In this document: positions 7,585 to 15,700 of the stretch, piece by piece
Layout: each line of letters starts with the position of its first letter
Position numbering within the stretch: the first letter of the stretch is position 1
Assembly (NCBI GenBank): GCA_036374995.1
Contig: DASUSS010000024.1
Location: 1-39,622, forward strand
Origin: SH-MAG3 sp036374995
GTDB taxonomy: Bacteria; Gemmatimonadota; Gemmatimonadetes; Longimicrobiales; RSA9
Direction: 5' to 3'
DNA length: 39,622 nucleotides
The notes under the pieces: generated by a model
What the model saw: the letters and a program-made list of their open reading frames with translations, nothing else
What the model was told of the DNA's origin: nothing
Databases searched by the model: none
Program-made: the position numbers and the translations under genes

Positions 7585-9290
7585 GCGAGCAGAGCCGACA
7601 GCCCACCAAGTACATCTTCATCACCGGCGGCGTGGTGTCGTCGCTGGGGAAGGGCATTGCCGCCGCGTCGATCGGCCGGCTGCTGGTGGAGCGCGGACTG
7701 CGGGTGACGATCCAGAAGTTCGATCCGTACATCAACGTGGATCCGGGCACGCTGTCGCCGTTCCAGCACGGCGAGGTGTTCGTGACGGATGATGGCGCGG
7801 AGACGGACCTGGACCTCGGCCACTACGAGCGCTTCATCGACGAATCGCTGTCGCAGGCCAACAACATCACGACGGGCCGGATCTACCTCGACGTCATCAC
7901 GAAGGAGCGACGCGGCGACTATCTGGGTGCGACGGTGCAGGTAGTCCCGCACATCACGGACGAGATCAAGCATGCGATCCGGCGGCTCGCGCCGAGCCGC
8001 GATGTGGTGATCACGGAGATCGGCGGGACGGTCGGTGACATCGAGTCGCTGCCGTTCCTGGAGGCGATCCGGCAGTTCCGCCAGGATGTCGGGCGCGAGC
8101 ACACGCTGTTCATCCACCTCACGCTCATTCCCTACATCGCCGCCGCGGGCGAGCTGAAGACGAAGCCGACGCAGCACTCGGTACGTGAGCTGATGGAGAT
8201 CGGAATTCAGCCGGACGTCCTGATCTGCCGCACGGACCGCCCGCTGACGGACGACCTGAAGCGGAAGACGGCGCTGTTCACGAACGTGGATCCTGCGGCC
8301 GTCATCGAGGCGCGGGATGTCGATACGATCTACGAGGTGCCGCTGGCGTACCGGGCGCAGAAGCTGGATGAGCTGATCGTGGCGAAGCTCGGGCTGCAGA
8401 CGCAGTCGCCGGACCTGAGCGGCTGGCAGACGATCGTGCAGCGGGTGCGTCAGCCCGGGCACGGCCGCGTGCGCATTGCGGTAGTCGGGAAGTACACGTC
8501 GCTGGTCGACTCCTACAAGTCGGTGCAGGAGGCGCTGATTCACGGCGGCATTGCGAACGACGTCGGCGTCGACATCGACTGGCTGTCGAGCGAGGACTTC
8601 GAGCCGCCGTCGCCGGAGGGGAAGACGAACGGTGCGCACGGGCGCGGTCCCGAGCTGCTCGAGGATTACGATGGTCTGCTGATCCCCGGCGGGTTCGGTG
8701 TGCGCGGCGTGGAGGGCATGCTGGGCGCGGTGCGCTGGGCGCGCGAGAACGAGCTGCCGTTCTTCGGCATCTGTCTCGGCCTCCAGTGCGCGGTGATCGA
8801 GTATGCGCGCAACGTGTGCGGTCTGAGCGAGTCGAACTCCGCCGAGTTCAGGGGTGACCTCGCGGAGGCGGTGATCTGCCTCATGGACTCGCAGCGGCAG
8901 GTGACGGATCTGGGCGGCACGATGCGGCTCGGCGCCTATGCCGCCCGCCTCGTGCCCGGTTCGCGCGCCGCGGAGGCGTACGGCACGCTCGAGATCAGCG
9001 AGCGCCACCGCCACCGCTACGAGGTGAACAACGCGTATCGCGAGCTGCTCGGCCAGAACGGGATGCGCTTCAGCGGCGTGTCGCCGGATGGCAACCTGGT
9101 CGAGATCATCGAGCTGCCGGGTCACCCGTGGTATCTCGGCTGCCAGTTCCATCCGGAGCTGAAGTCGCGGCCGACCGGGGCGCACCCGCTGTTCCAGGCA
9201 TTCGTCGCGGCGGCGCTCGCACGACGCGGCAACGGCGGAGCGGAAGCCGCCGAACCGCACAACCGCCTGACGGGGGTGGTCCGGGCATGA
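7581..9290 (+). CDS. pyrG: CTP synthase
   Basis: Makes CTP from UTP, ATP and glutamine. The 569-residue protein has the synthetase domain (about 1-285), beginning KYIFITGGVVSSLGKG with the P-loop-like segment, then QKFDPYINVDPGTLSPFQHGEV and DDGAETDLDLGHYERF. The glutaminase domain follows with nucleophile C398 in GICLGLQ and H524/E526 in FHPE. Nothing is missing. It overlaps kdsB and kdsA by 4 bases each and so is embedded in Kdo synthesis, which consumes CTP. Confidence 0.97.
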   Translation: MSEQSRQPTKYIFITGGVVSSLGKGIAAASIGRLLVERGLRVTIQKFDPYINVDPGTLSPFQHGEVFVTDDGAETDLDLGHYERFIDESLSQANNITTGRIYLDVITKERRGDYLGATVQVVPHITDEIKHAIRRLAPSRDVVITEIGGTVGDIESLPFLEAIRQFRQDVGREHTLFIHLTLIPYIAAAGELKTKPTQHSVRELMEIGIQPDVLICRTDRPLTDDLKRKTALFTNVDPAAVIEARDVDTIYEVPLAYRAQKLDELIVAKLGLQTQSPDLSGWQTIVQRVRQPGHGRVRIAVVGKYTSLVDSYKSVQEALIHGGIANDVGVDIDWLSSEDFEPPSPEGKTNGAHGRGPELLEDYDGLLIPGGFGVRGVEGMLGAVRWARENELPFFGICLGLQCAVIEYARNVCGLSESNSAEFRGDLAEAVICLMDSQRQVTDLGGTMRLGAYAARLVPGSRAAEAYGTLEISERHRHRYEVNNAYRELLGQNGMRFSGVSPDGNLVEIIELPGHPWYLGCQFHPELKSRPTGAHPLFQAFVAAALARRGNGGAEAAEPHNRLTGVVRA

Positions 9291-10123
9291 GTGTGGACGC
9301 CCTCTTCGATCGCCGCTTCTTCCTGATCGCGGGACCGTGCGTGCTGGAGGATGACGCGCTGAATCTGCGCGTTGCCGAGGCGCTCGCGGAGCTCCGCATC
9401 CGGACGGGCGTGCCGATCGTGTTCAAGGCGTCCTTCGACAAGGCGAACCGCAGCAGGGCGGGCGCCGCGCGCGGTCCCGGGTTGGAGCAGGGACTGCGTC
9501 GGCTGGAGCGCGTCGGAGCGGCAACGGGATTGCCGCTGCTCACCGACATCCACGAGGCGGAACAGGCCGGGACGGTGGCACAGGTGTGCGACGTGCTCCA
9601 GATCCCCGCGTTCCTCGGCCGCCAGACGGATCTGATCGAAGCGGCTGCGCGCACGGGACGTCCGGTGAACATCAAGAAGGGTCAATGGATGGCGCCCGAG
9701 GACATGGCGGGCGCGGTGGCCAAGGCACGCAATGCCGGCGCAGCGGCGGTCGCGGTCACGGAGCGCGGCACGTTTCTCGGCTACGGTGATCTCGTGGTCG
9801 ACATGCGCTCGTTCGCGCGCATGCGCGAGGCCACGAACGCACCGGTGATCTTCGATGGCACGCACAGCGTGCAGCGGCCCGGCCGCGCCGACGGTGCAAG
9901 CGGTGGTGATCCCGGTTTCATCCAGCCGCTCGTGCTCGCGGCGATGGCTGCCGGCGCGGACGCGCTTTTTCTCGAGGTCCACCCCGACCCGGCGCGTGCG
10001 CCATCGGACGGGTCGAACATGCTGTCGCTCGACCGGCTGCCCGCGCTGCTGGAGCGCGTGCTCGACGTTCGCGCCGCGGCACTTCAGGAGCGACAGGAGG
10101 CGGCACGTGCCGGCGGTCGCTGA
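9287..10123 (+). CDS. kdsA: 3-deoxy-D-manno-octulosonate-8-phosphate synthase, metal-dependent class
   Basis: Condenses arabinose 5-phosphate with phosphoenolpyruvate to Kdo 8-phosphate. The 278-residue barrel shows FKASFDKANRS, RGPGLEQGL, TDIHE, DVLQIPAFL-RQTDL and VNIKKGQ. All four metal ligands known from the Aquifex enzyme are present at matching spacing: C18 (in GPCVLE), H193 (GTHSVQ), E230 (FLEVHP) and D241 (PSDGS). This places it with the metal-dependent class rather than the metal-free E. coli type, which has Asn for the Cys. The GYNNL motif reads GYGDL. The ATG at 9287 overlaps the pyrG stop. Confidence 0.95.
   Translation: MSVDALFDRRFFLIAGPCVLEDDALNLRVAEALAELRIRTGVPIVFKASFDKANRSRAGAARGPGLEQGLRRLERVGAATGLPLLTDIHEAEQAGTVAQVCDVLQIPAFLGRQTDLIEAAARTGRPVNIKKGQWMAPEDMAGAVAKARNAGAAAVAVTERGTFLGYGDLVVDMRSFARMREATNAPVIFDGTHSVQRPGRADGASGGDPGFIQPLVLAAMAAGADALFLEVHPDPARAPSDGSNMLSLDRLPALLERVLDVRAAALQERQEAARAGGR
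10095..10100 (+). promoter_or_regulatory. Shine-Dalgarno AGGAGG setting the kdsD start
   Basis: A perfect AGGAGG inside the end of kdsA, six bases before GTG 10107. It decides for this GTG among several in-frame candidates and predicts a 17-base overlap with kdsA. Confidence 0.85.
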
Positions 10124-11084
10124 CCTCGCCCAGGTGATCGCGTCCGGCCGCCGCGTCCTGCGCATGGAGGCCGACGCGCTGCGCGATCTGGAGCAGCGCG
10201 TCAATGATGATTTCGCAGCGGCCGCTGCACTCATCCTCGATGCATCCGGTCGCGTCATCGTGAGCGGCATCGGCAAGAGCGGGATCGTCGCGCGGAAGAT
10301 CGCGGCCACGCTCACCTCGACCGGCACGCCGGCGATCTTCCTGCACCCGGTCGAAGGGTTGCACGGTGACCTCGGCATCGTGAGCCGCGAGGACGTGGCC
10401 ATTCTGCTGTCGAAGAGCGGCGAATCGAGCGAGCTGACCGGATTGGTCGAGTACCTGAAGCGTCTCGGCGTACGCATCATCGCGCTCACCGGACGGCGAA
10501 ATTCGACGCTCGGCCGCTCGGCCGATGTGGTGCTCGATTGCTCCGTGAGCGAGGAGGCGTGCCCCTTCGACCTCGCGCCCACGACGTCCAGCACCGCCGC
10601 ACTCGCCATGGGCGATGCGCTCGCCGTCGCGCTCCTCGAGACGCGTGGCTTCACGCGCGATGACTTCGCGCGGCTGCACCCCGGCGGCTCGCTCGGGCGC
10701 AAGCTCACGCTCCGCGTCCGCGATGTCATGGTCGCCGACGACTATCCGCGGCTCGGGCCCGACGCGCCCATGCGGGAGTGCGTCGTACTGCTTGCCGAGA
10801 AGCGTGGCACCGTGCCCGTCATCGACGGTGCCGGCCGCATCATCGGCGTCGTCACGTCGGGCGACCTCACCCGCCGGATGGAACGGCAGGAGGACATCTT
10901 CGAGACGCCCGTCGGCGAAGTCATGAACACATCGCCGAAAGTCGTCGGGCCGGACGAGCTCGCCGCCGCCGCCGTCTTCGTGATGGAGACGCACGGCATC
11001 ATGGCGCTCCCGGTCGTCACCGCGGAGCGGCGCCTGATCGGCCTCGTTCACCTGCATGATCTTCTGCGCGCCAACGCGGTATGA
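10107..11084 (+). CDS. kdsD: Arabinose-5-phosphate isomerase (KdsD/KpsF/GutQ type)
   Basis: Converts ribulose 5-phosphate to arabinose 5-phosphate, the first step toward Kdo. The protein has 325 residues, near the usual 328. The SIS domain (about 40-180) contains GIGKSGIVARKIAATLTSTGTPA, HPVEGLHGDLG and LSKSGES-EL. Two CBS domains follow (about 205-325), with RDVMVADD starting the first and VGEVMNTSP the second. The LHPGGSLGR linker is characteristic. The usual HPAEA segment reads HPVEG. With kdsA and kdsB it completes the Kdo pathway except for the KdsC phosphatase, which is not in the window. Confidence 0.93.
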   Translation: MPAVADLAQVIASGRRVLRMEADALRDLEQRVNDDFAAAAALILDASGRVIVSGIGKSGIVARKIAATLTSTGTPAIFLHPVEGLHGDLGIVSREDVAILLSKSGESSELTGLVEYLKRLGVRIIALTGRRNSTLGRSADVVLDCSVSEEACPFDLAPTTSSTAALAMGDALAVALLETRGFTRDDFARLHPGGSLGRKLTLRVRDVMVADDYPRLGPDAPMRECVVLLAEKRGTVPVIDGAGRIIGVVTSGDLTRRMERQEDIFETPVGEVMNTSPKVVGPDELAAAAVFVMETHGIMALPVVTAERRLIGLVHLHDLLRANAV

Positions 11085-11091
11085 TGCAGGT

Positions 11092-11640
11092 ATGAGAATG
11101 CGCACCGCCGTCCCGCTCCTGCTGGCCGCGCTGGCCGCCTGCGACGGCTCGACCGAGCCGGTGTCGGAGGACTACCAGCCGCTGCCGGCCGACCAGGTGA
11201 TGATCAGCTTCGATCACACGATCACGGCCGCAGGCGTTCGGCGTGCGCACCTGGTCGCGGACACGGCCTATGTGTACGAGGACTCTTCCAGCGTCGAGCT
11301 CCGCGTCGTCCATCTCGAGATGTTCGATGAGGAGGGTCGGCCGTCGTCGACGCTGACGTCGGAGTCCGGCAATTACAACCAGACGACGCAGCGGACGGTC
11401 GCACGCGGCAGCGTCGTGCTCGAGATCGAGGGACCGAACGGCGGCACGGTCTGGACGGAGGAGCTGCACTACGACCCCGCGACGAAGCGCGTGTGGAGCA
11501 ATGTCGCGACGCGCTACCTCACCACGGACGGCAAGGATCTGCACGGGGAGGGGTTCACCGCTGACGACCAGTTCCTCAACGTCGCGATCACCGGCGGCTC
11601 CGGGACCGGCCTGCCGCTGCCGATCGGCGACCGTCAATGA
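11092..11640 (+). CDS. lptC: LptC-like LPS export protein, predicted lipoprotein
   Basis: Periplasmic protein of 182 residues placed just before an LptA/OstA-like gene and LptB, the usual place of lptC. The N-terminus (LLLAALAAC) is a good lipobox with C17 as the lipidation site, instead of the transmembrane helix of E. coli LptC. The body has the LptC pattern: LPADQVMISF, then TITAAGVRRAHLVADTAYVYED, LTSESGNYN, ARGSVVLE and TEELHYDP, one edge of a beta-jellyroll. A second in-frame ATG two codons on (11098) is equally usable. Only a weak AGG precedes the start. Its stop overlaps the next ATG. Confidence 0.8.
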   Translation: MRMRTAVPLLLAALAACDGSTEPVSEDYQPLPADQVMISFDHTITAAGVRRAHLVADTAYVYEDSSSVELRVVHLEMFDEEGRPSSTLTSESGNYNQTTQRTVARGSVVLEIEGPNGGTVWTEELHYDPATKRVWSNVATRYLTTDGKDLHGEGFTADDQFLNVAITGGSGTGLPLPIGDRQ

Positions 11641-13001
11641 GGGCGGTCGCGGTGCTCGCGGGCTGGTTCGCGATGACGGCGGGCGCGGCTGCGGCGCAAA
11701 CGGGCACGTGCACGCTGCGCGAGGATCCGCAGCGCACCGTGAACATCACGAATCGCGGCACCGAGTTCGAGACGTGGTACATCACGAATGCGGTACTGGA
11801 CTGCGACGGCGGCCGGCATCTCGTGGCGCAGAACGCGACCTACTCGGTCGGTGCCGGGCAGATCACGCTCAACGGCGCCGTTCGCGTCGAGGATGCGGAG
11901 CGCACGCTCACGTCCGAGTTCGCGCAGTACTTCACCGAGAGCCGGCAGCTGCACGCACGGACGAATGTCGTGCTCACGGAGAAGGCGAACGGCTCGGTGA
12001 TCACGTCGGAACTTCTGGATGCATACGAGGAGTCGCCGCAGCGGCCGGAGGGTCTCGTGATCGCGACGGGCGGCAGCCCGCGAGCGATCCTGTATCAGCA
12101 GCAGGACGCCGGCGCGCGGGACAGCACGATCATGGATGCGCGCGAGATCCGGATCGAGGGCGAGTCGTTCCGCGGTACGGGCGATGCCGTGCTGCGGCGG
12201 GACTCGCTCACCGCAACGGGTCAGACGATCGACTACTCGCAGCAGACACGTCGGCTGGAGGTCATGGTCGGCGCGCGTGTCGAGCTGCCCACGCAGGAGC
12301 TGCGCGGCGACTCGATCACCGCCACGGTCGATGAGCAGGACGAGATCCGCGATGTCCTCGCGCGCCGCGGCGCAGAGCTCCACGCGGAGGATCTCGATGT
12401 CACGGCCGCGGCGATTCTGCTGCTGTTCGAGAACGGCGGCGTCTCGCGGCTCGTCGCGATGCCCTGGGAGTCCGATCCCGACGCCGCGCAGCCGCGCGTA
12501 GTGTCCGAGCAGTTCCGGATGGACGCGGACTCGATCGACGTGCTCGCACCGGAGCAGCAGATCACGGAAGCGGTGGCGATCGGCAATGCGCGCGGCGAGC
12601 GCCCGCTGCCGGATTCTCTGCGCGCGCTCCTGCCGGAGGCCGAGCCCGACGTCCTCGCACTGCTCGGCAACGACTGGATGCGCGGCGACACGGTCCGAGC
12701 GCGCTTCGCGCCCAACCCCGCGGCCGAAACCGACAGCACCGCGGACGCCACCGTGATCGAGCAGCTCGCGGCATTCGGCGACCAGGCGCAGTCGATGTAC
12801 AGCGTCCGCGATGAGAACGACCCGGCCGCGAAGCTGTCGTTCAACTACCTGCGCTCGTCGTACATCGAGGTGAACTTCGAGGACGGCGTGGTGAGCACGG
12901 TGTCCGCCGCCGGCGATGCCCGTGGCTTGTACCTCCAGCCGGCCGACGCCGCCCGTGCCACGACCACGGTCGGTGCCGCGACGACGGGGAGGCGCCGGTG
13001 A
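11637..13001 (+). CDS. lptA: Extended LptA/OstA-like periplasmic LPS-export protein
   Basis: Secreted protein of 454 residues; LptA is normally about 185. Residues 1-21 are a signal peptide ending in AAAAQ. Successive segments look like repeated OstA jelly-roll strands: LVAQNATYSVGAGQITLNGAV, a block near ESFRGTGDAVLRRDSLTATG, one at LRGDSITATVDEQDEI, and a last one with GDTVRARF, then LSFNYLRSSYIEVNFEDGV and DARGLYLQP. It probably forms a longer stretch of the periplasmic LPS bridge, or combines LptA with a part like the LptD N-terminal domain. No LptD-type barrel follows. It is joined to lptC and lptB by 4-base overlaps. Function is inferred from repeats and context. Confidence 0.75.
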   Translation: MRAVAVLAGWFAMTAGAAAAQTGTCTLREDPQRTVNITNRGTEFETWYITNAVLDCDGGRHLVAQNATYSVGAGQITLNGAVRVEDAERTLTSEFAQYFTESRQLHARTNVVLTEKANGSVITSELLDAYEESPQRPEGLVIATGGSPRAILYQQQDAGARDSTIMDAREIRIEGESFRGTGDAVLRRDSLTATGQTIDYSQQTRRLEVMVGARVELPTQELRGDSITATVDEQDEIRDVLARRGAELHAEDLDVTAAAILLLFENGGVSRLVAMPWESDPDAAQPRVVSEQFRMDADSIDVLAPEQQITEAVAIGNARGERPLPDSLRALLPEAEPDVLALLGNDWMRGDTVRARFAPNPAAETDSTADATVIEQLAAFGDQAQSMYSVRDENDPAAKLSFNYLRSSYIEVNFEDGVVSTVSAAGDARGLYLQPADAARATTTVGAATTGRRR

Positions 13002-14197
13002 GGCTGCTCGACTACGCCGGCGCCCTGAAGCCGCACGAGTCGTCCATTGCGGCCGCGCTGCTCGAGCTCGTGCATCGCGCCGATCGCGACGGCGGCATCG
13101 ATCGCGGGGAATGGCTCGCCGCCATCCGCAGCGGGTTCGCCGCGCGCGAGGAGCTCGACAGCACTGCGCCGCTCGAGATCCCCGCCGCCGATGCTGCGGG
13201 CGCCTACTTCGAAGAGCACGTGCTCGCACGACTCACCGCGGATCGGGTCGTCACCTGCGTCCCGCCCGGCGAGGCGTGGGAGCGAGCGGTCATTGCACCG
13301 GAATACTGGCGTGACGTCGAACCGGGCCAGCGGCCGGAGCTGGAAACACGGCTGGAGCAGACGGTAAGGAACTTGCTCAACCGGCCGGTGCGCGGCAGGC
13401 CGGAGGCCGGTGTGCGCCGTCCGGTCGATGCGGCCGCCAGCACGCTGTACGCCCGCGGCCTGGTCAAGGCCTATCGCCGCCGGCGCGTCGTCGCGGATGT
13501 CGACGTGGCAGTCTCGCAGGGCGAGATCGTCGGCCTGCTCGGGCCGAACGGGGCGGGGAAGACGACCACGTTCTACATGATCGTCGGTCTGATCGGTCCG
13601 GATCAGGGCAAGGTGTTCCTGGATGAACGGGAGCTGACCCGGACCCCCATGTACAAGCGGGCCCGGGCCGGTATAGGCTACCTCGCGCAGGAGCCCTCGA
13701 TCTTCCGGAAACTGACGGTCGAGGAGAACATCCTCGCGATCCTGGAGACGATGCGGCTGAAGCGGTCGGAGCGGAAGCAGCGCCTGGAGCGGGTGCTCGA
13801 CGAGCTGGGACTGAAGCATCTGCGGAAGGCGCGCGCGTACTCGCTGTCGGGCGGCGAGCGGCGCCGTCTCGAGATCACGCGTGCGCTCGTCTCGGAGCCG
13901 AAGTTCATGCTGCTCGACGAGCCGTTCGCCGGCGTGGACCCGATCGCCGTGCACGACATTCAGCAGATCGTGGCGGATCTCCGCCACCGCGGCATAGGTG
14001 TGATCATCACGGACCACAACGTGGAGCAGACGCTCGATATCGTCGACCGTGCCTACATCATGTACGATGGCAAGGTGCGCGTCTCGGGGACGGTCGCCGA
14101 GCTCGTCTGGAATGACGAAGTGGCAGAAATCTACTTTGGACCCACACTGACGGCGCGCATGCGCGAGCGGTACCGTCGTCCGGAAGCAGTAGCATGA
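12998..14197 (+). CDS. lptB: LPS export ATPase LptB with an extra N-terminal domain
   Basis: Cytoplasmic ATPase that powers LPS extraction with LptF/G. The C-terminal part, from about residue 149, is a complete LptB: Walker A G182-T190, signature LSGGE 283-287, Walker B with D307 and E308, H-loop H340, and the QEPSIFRKL Q-loop. Known LptB proteins are near 240 residues; this one has 399 because of about 148 residues in front. That part begins at GTG 12998, overlapping the lptA stop, and reads as a folded, partly helical acidic region (AAALLELVHRADRDGGIDRGEW). I recognise no family; the front half could conceivably be a small EF-hand-like or tellurite-resistance-like helical segment, but this is not shown. 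No stop separates the two parts. Confidence 0.88.
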   Translation: MRLLDYAGALKPHESSIAAALLELVHRADRDGGIDRGEWLAAIRSGFAAREELDSTAPLEIPAADAAGAYFEEHVLARLTADRVVTCVPPGEAWERAVIAPEYWRDVEPGQRPELETRLEQTVRNLLNRPVRGRPEAGVRRPVDAAASTLYARGLVKAYRRRRVVADVDVAVSQGEIVGLLGPNGAGKTTTFYMIVGLIGPDQGKVFLDERELTRTPMYKRARAGIGYLAQEPSIFRKLTVEENILAILETMRLKRSERKQRLERVLDELGLKHLRKARAYSLSGGERRRLEITRALVSEPKFMLLDEPFAGVDPIAVHDIQQIVADLRHRGIGVIITDHNVEQTLDIVDRAYIMYDGKVRVSGTVAELVWNDEVAEIYFGPTLTARMRERYRRPEAVA

Positions 14198-15660
14198 GCA
14201 TCAAGACCGGTCTGTACCAGGGCACGCAGCTGAAGCAGGAGATGAAGATCAATCCTCGCCTGTACCAGGCGATGGATCTCCTGTACATGCCCCTGCTCGA
14301 TCTGCAGCAGCACATCAAGCAGGAGATGCTGAACAACCCGTTCCTCGACCTGGAGGAGCCGCAGGTCACCGAAGAGGAGATCGCGCCGGCCGAGAAGGAG
14401 AAGGAGAAGGAGGAGAAGGAGAAGGCCGAGGAGATCGACTGGGAGGAGATCCTCCTCGACGGCTTCGAGGCGGGCGGGCGGCGCCAGGAGTACGAGGAGA
14501 AGGAGTACTACGAGCCGGTCAGCGTGGAGAAGCGGGACCTGTACGATCATCTGCGCGATCAGCTGGTCCTGATGCGCCTCTCGCCGCGCCAGGTGCTGCT
14601 GGGCGAGGAGATCATCGGCAACATCGACGAGAACGGCTACCTCACGTGCTCGCTCGATGAGGTGGTGCGCGGTCTCAATGCCTGGCTCGAGGATGCCGGC
14701 GCGGACTGGGCGCGCGAGGAGGGCGAGGATCCCGTGCCGTTCACGCTGGAGGATGGCGAGGAGCTGCTACGCATCATCCAGTCGTTCGATCCGGCGGGTG
14801 TCGGCGCGCGCGACCTGCGCGAATGCCTCGTGCTCCAGTTGAAGGACCTCGAGCTGGAGGACACGCTGGCGTTTCGCATCGTGCGCGAGTACTTCGATCA
14901 GCTGATCAACCACCGCTGGTCGGAGATCTCGAAGGACCTGTCGATCATGCCGAAGGATGTCCAGACGGCCGCGGACGACGTCGCGAAGCTGGATCCGAAG
15001 CCGGGGCTGAAGTACTCGGCGCCACCGGACAACTACATCACGCCCGACCTGATCGTCGAGAAGATCGACGGTGAGTACCTCGTATTCCTGAACGACACGA
15101 GCCTGCCGCGGCTGAAGCTGTCGCGTGCGTACCGCGAGATCGCGAAGGACAAGAGCAAGTTCAAGGGTGAGAACAAGGAGTTCATCAGCAACAAGCTGAA
15201 CAGCGCGAACTGGATGATCCAGGCGATCGAGCAGCGCCGCCAGACGATGCTGAAGGTGATGAACTTCATTGTGGACCGTCAGCGCGAGTTCTTCGAGAAG
15301 GGCGTGCAGTATCTGAAGCCGCTGACGCTGCGCGAGGTGGCGGAGGTCATCAACATGCACGAGTCGACGGTGTCACGCGTGACGAACGAGAAGTTCGTGC
15401 AGACACCGCGCGGTGTGCTTCCGCTGAAGTTCTTCTTCTCGAGCGGGCTGTCGACGACGTCGGGCGAGGATGTGAGTGCGCGCGGTATCAAGGCGAAGAT
15501 CCAGAAGCTGGTCGCGGAGGAGGAGGCGAAGCGGCCGCTGACGGACCAGGCGATCGTGAACATCCTGAAGGACGAGGGCATTCAGATCGCGCGGCGCACG
15601 GTCGCGAAGTACCGCGACCAGCTGGGCATCCTGTCGGCGCGCATGCGCAAGCGGGTGTGA
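14194..15660 (+). CDS. rpoN: RNA polymerase sigma-54 factor
   Basis: Sigma factor for -24/-12 promoters that needs AAA+ activators. Region I (about 1-55) is glutamine/leucine rich with LYQGTQLKQEMKINPRL and the MLNNPFLD stretch. Region II is acidic and low-complexity (about 65-82). The core-binding domain and HTH with MHESTVSRVTNEKFVQTPRG follow. The RpoN box at 466-475 reads ARRTVAKYRD (consensus ends in E). Length 488 is normal. It overlaps lptB by 4 bases. The lptB-rpoN order is well known in Proteobacteria, where hpf follows; here glycosyltransferases follow instead. Confidence 0.97.
   Translation: MSIKTGLYQGTQLKQEMKINPRLYQAMDLLYMPLLDLQQHIKQEMLNNPFLDLEEPQVTEEEIAPAEKEKEKEEKEKAEEIDWEEILLDGFEAGGRRQEYEEKEYYEPVSVEKRDLYDHLRDQLVLMRLSPRQVLLGEEIIGNIDENGYLTCSLDEVVRGLNAWLEDAGADWAREEGEDPVPFTLEDGEELLRIIQSFDPAGVGARDLRECLVLQLKDLELEDTLAFRIVREYFDQLINHRWSEISKDLSIMPKDVQTAADDVAKLDPKPGLKYSAPPDNYITPDLIVEKIDGEYLVFLNDTSLPRLKLSRAYREIAKDKSKFKGENKEFISNKLNSANWMIQAIEQRRQTMLKVMNFIVDRQREFFEKGVQYLKPLTLREVAEVINMHESTVSRVTNEKFVQTPRGVLPLKFFFSSGLSTTSGEDVSARGIKAKIQKLVAEEEAKRPLTDQAIVNILKDEGIQIARRTVAKYRDQLGILSARMRKRV
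14392..14424 (+). repeat. GAGAAG short tandem repeat in rpoN
   Basis: Five GAGAAG units, broken once by an extra GAG after the third, code the Glu/Lys run of region II of sigma-54. It is in frame and likely tolerates length changes. Confidence 0.8.
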
Positions 15661-15700
15661 TAGCACCCGGACGCACGGAGGACCGGAGCTGACGAATCCG

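Noticed and set aside
7269..9260. Minus-strand frame of 663 residues opposite pyrG and kdsB
   Set aside because: Leucine/arginine/histidine-rich mirror of the pyrG codons with no recognisable domain; pyrG itself is certain.
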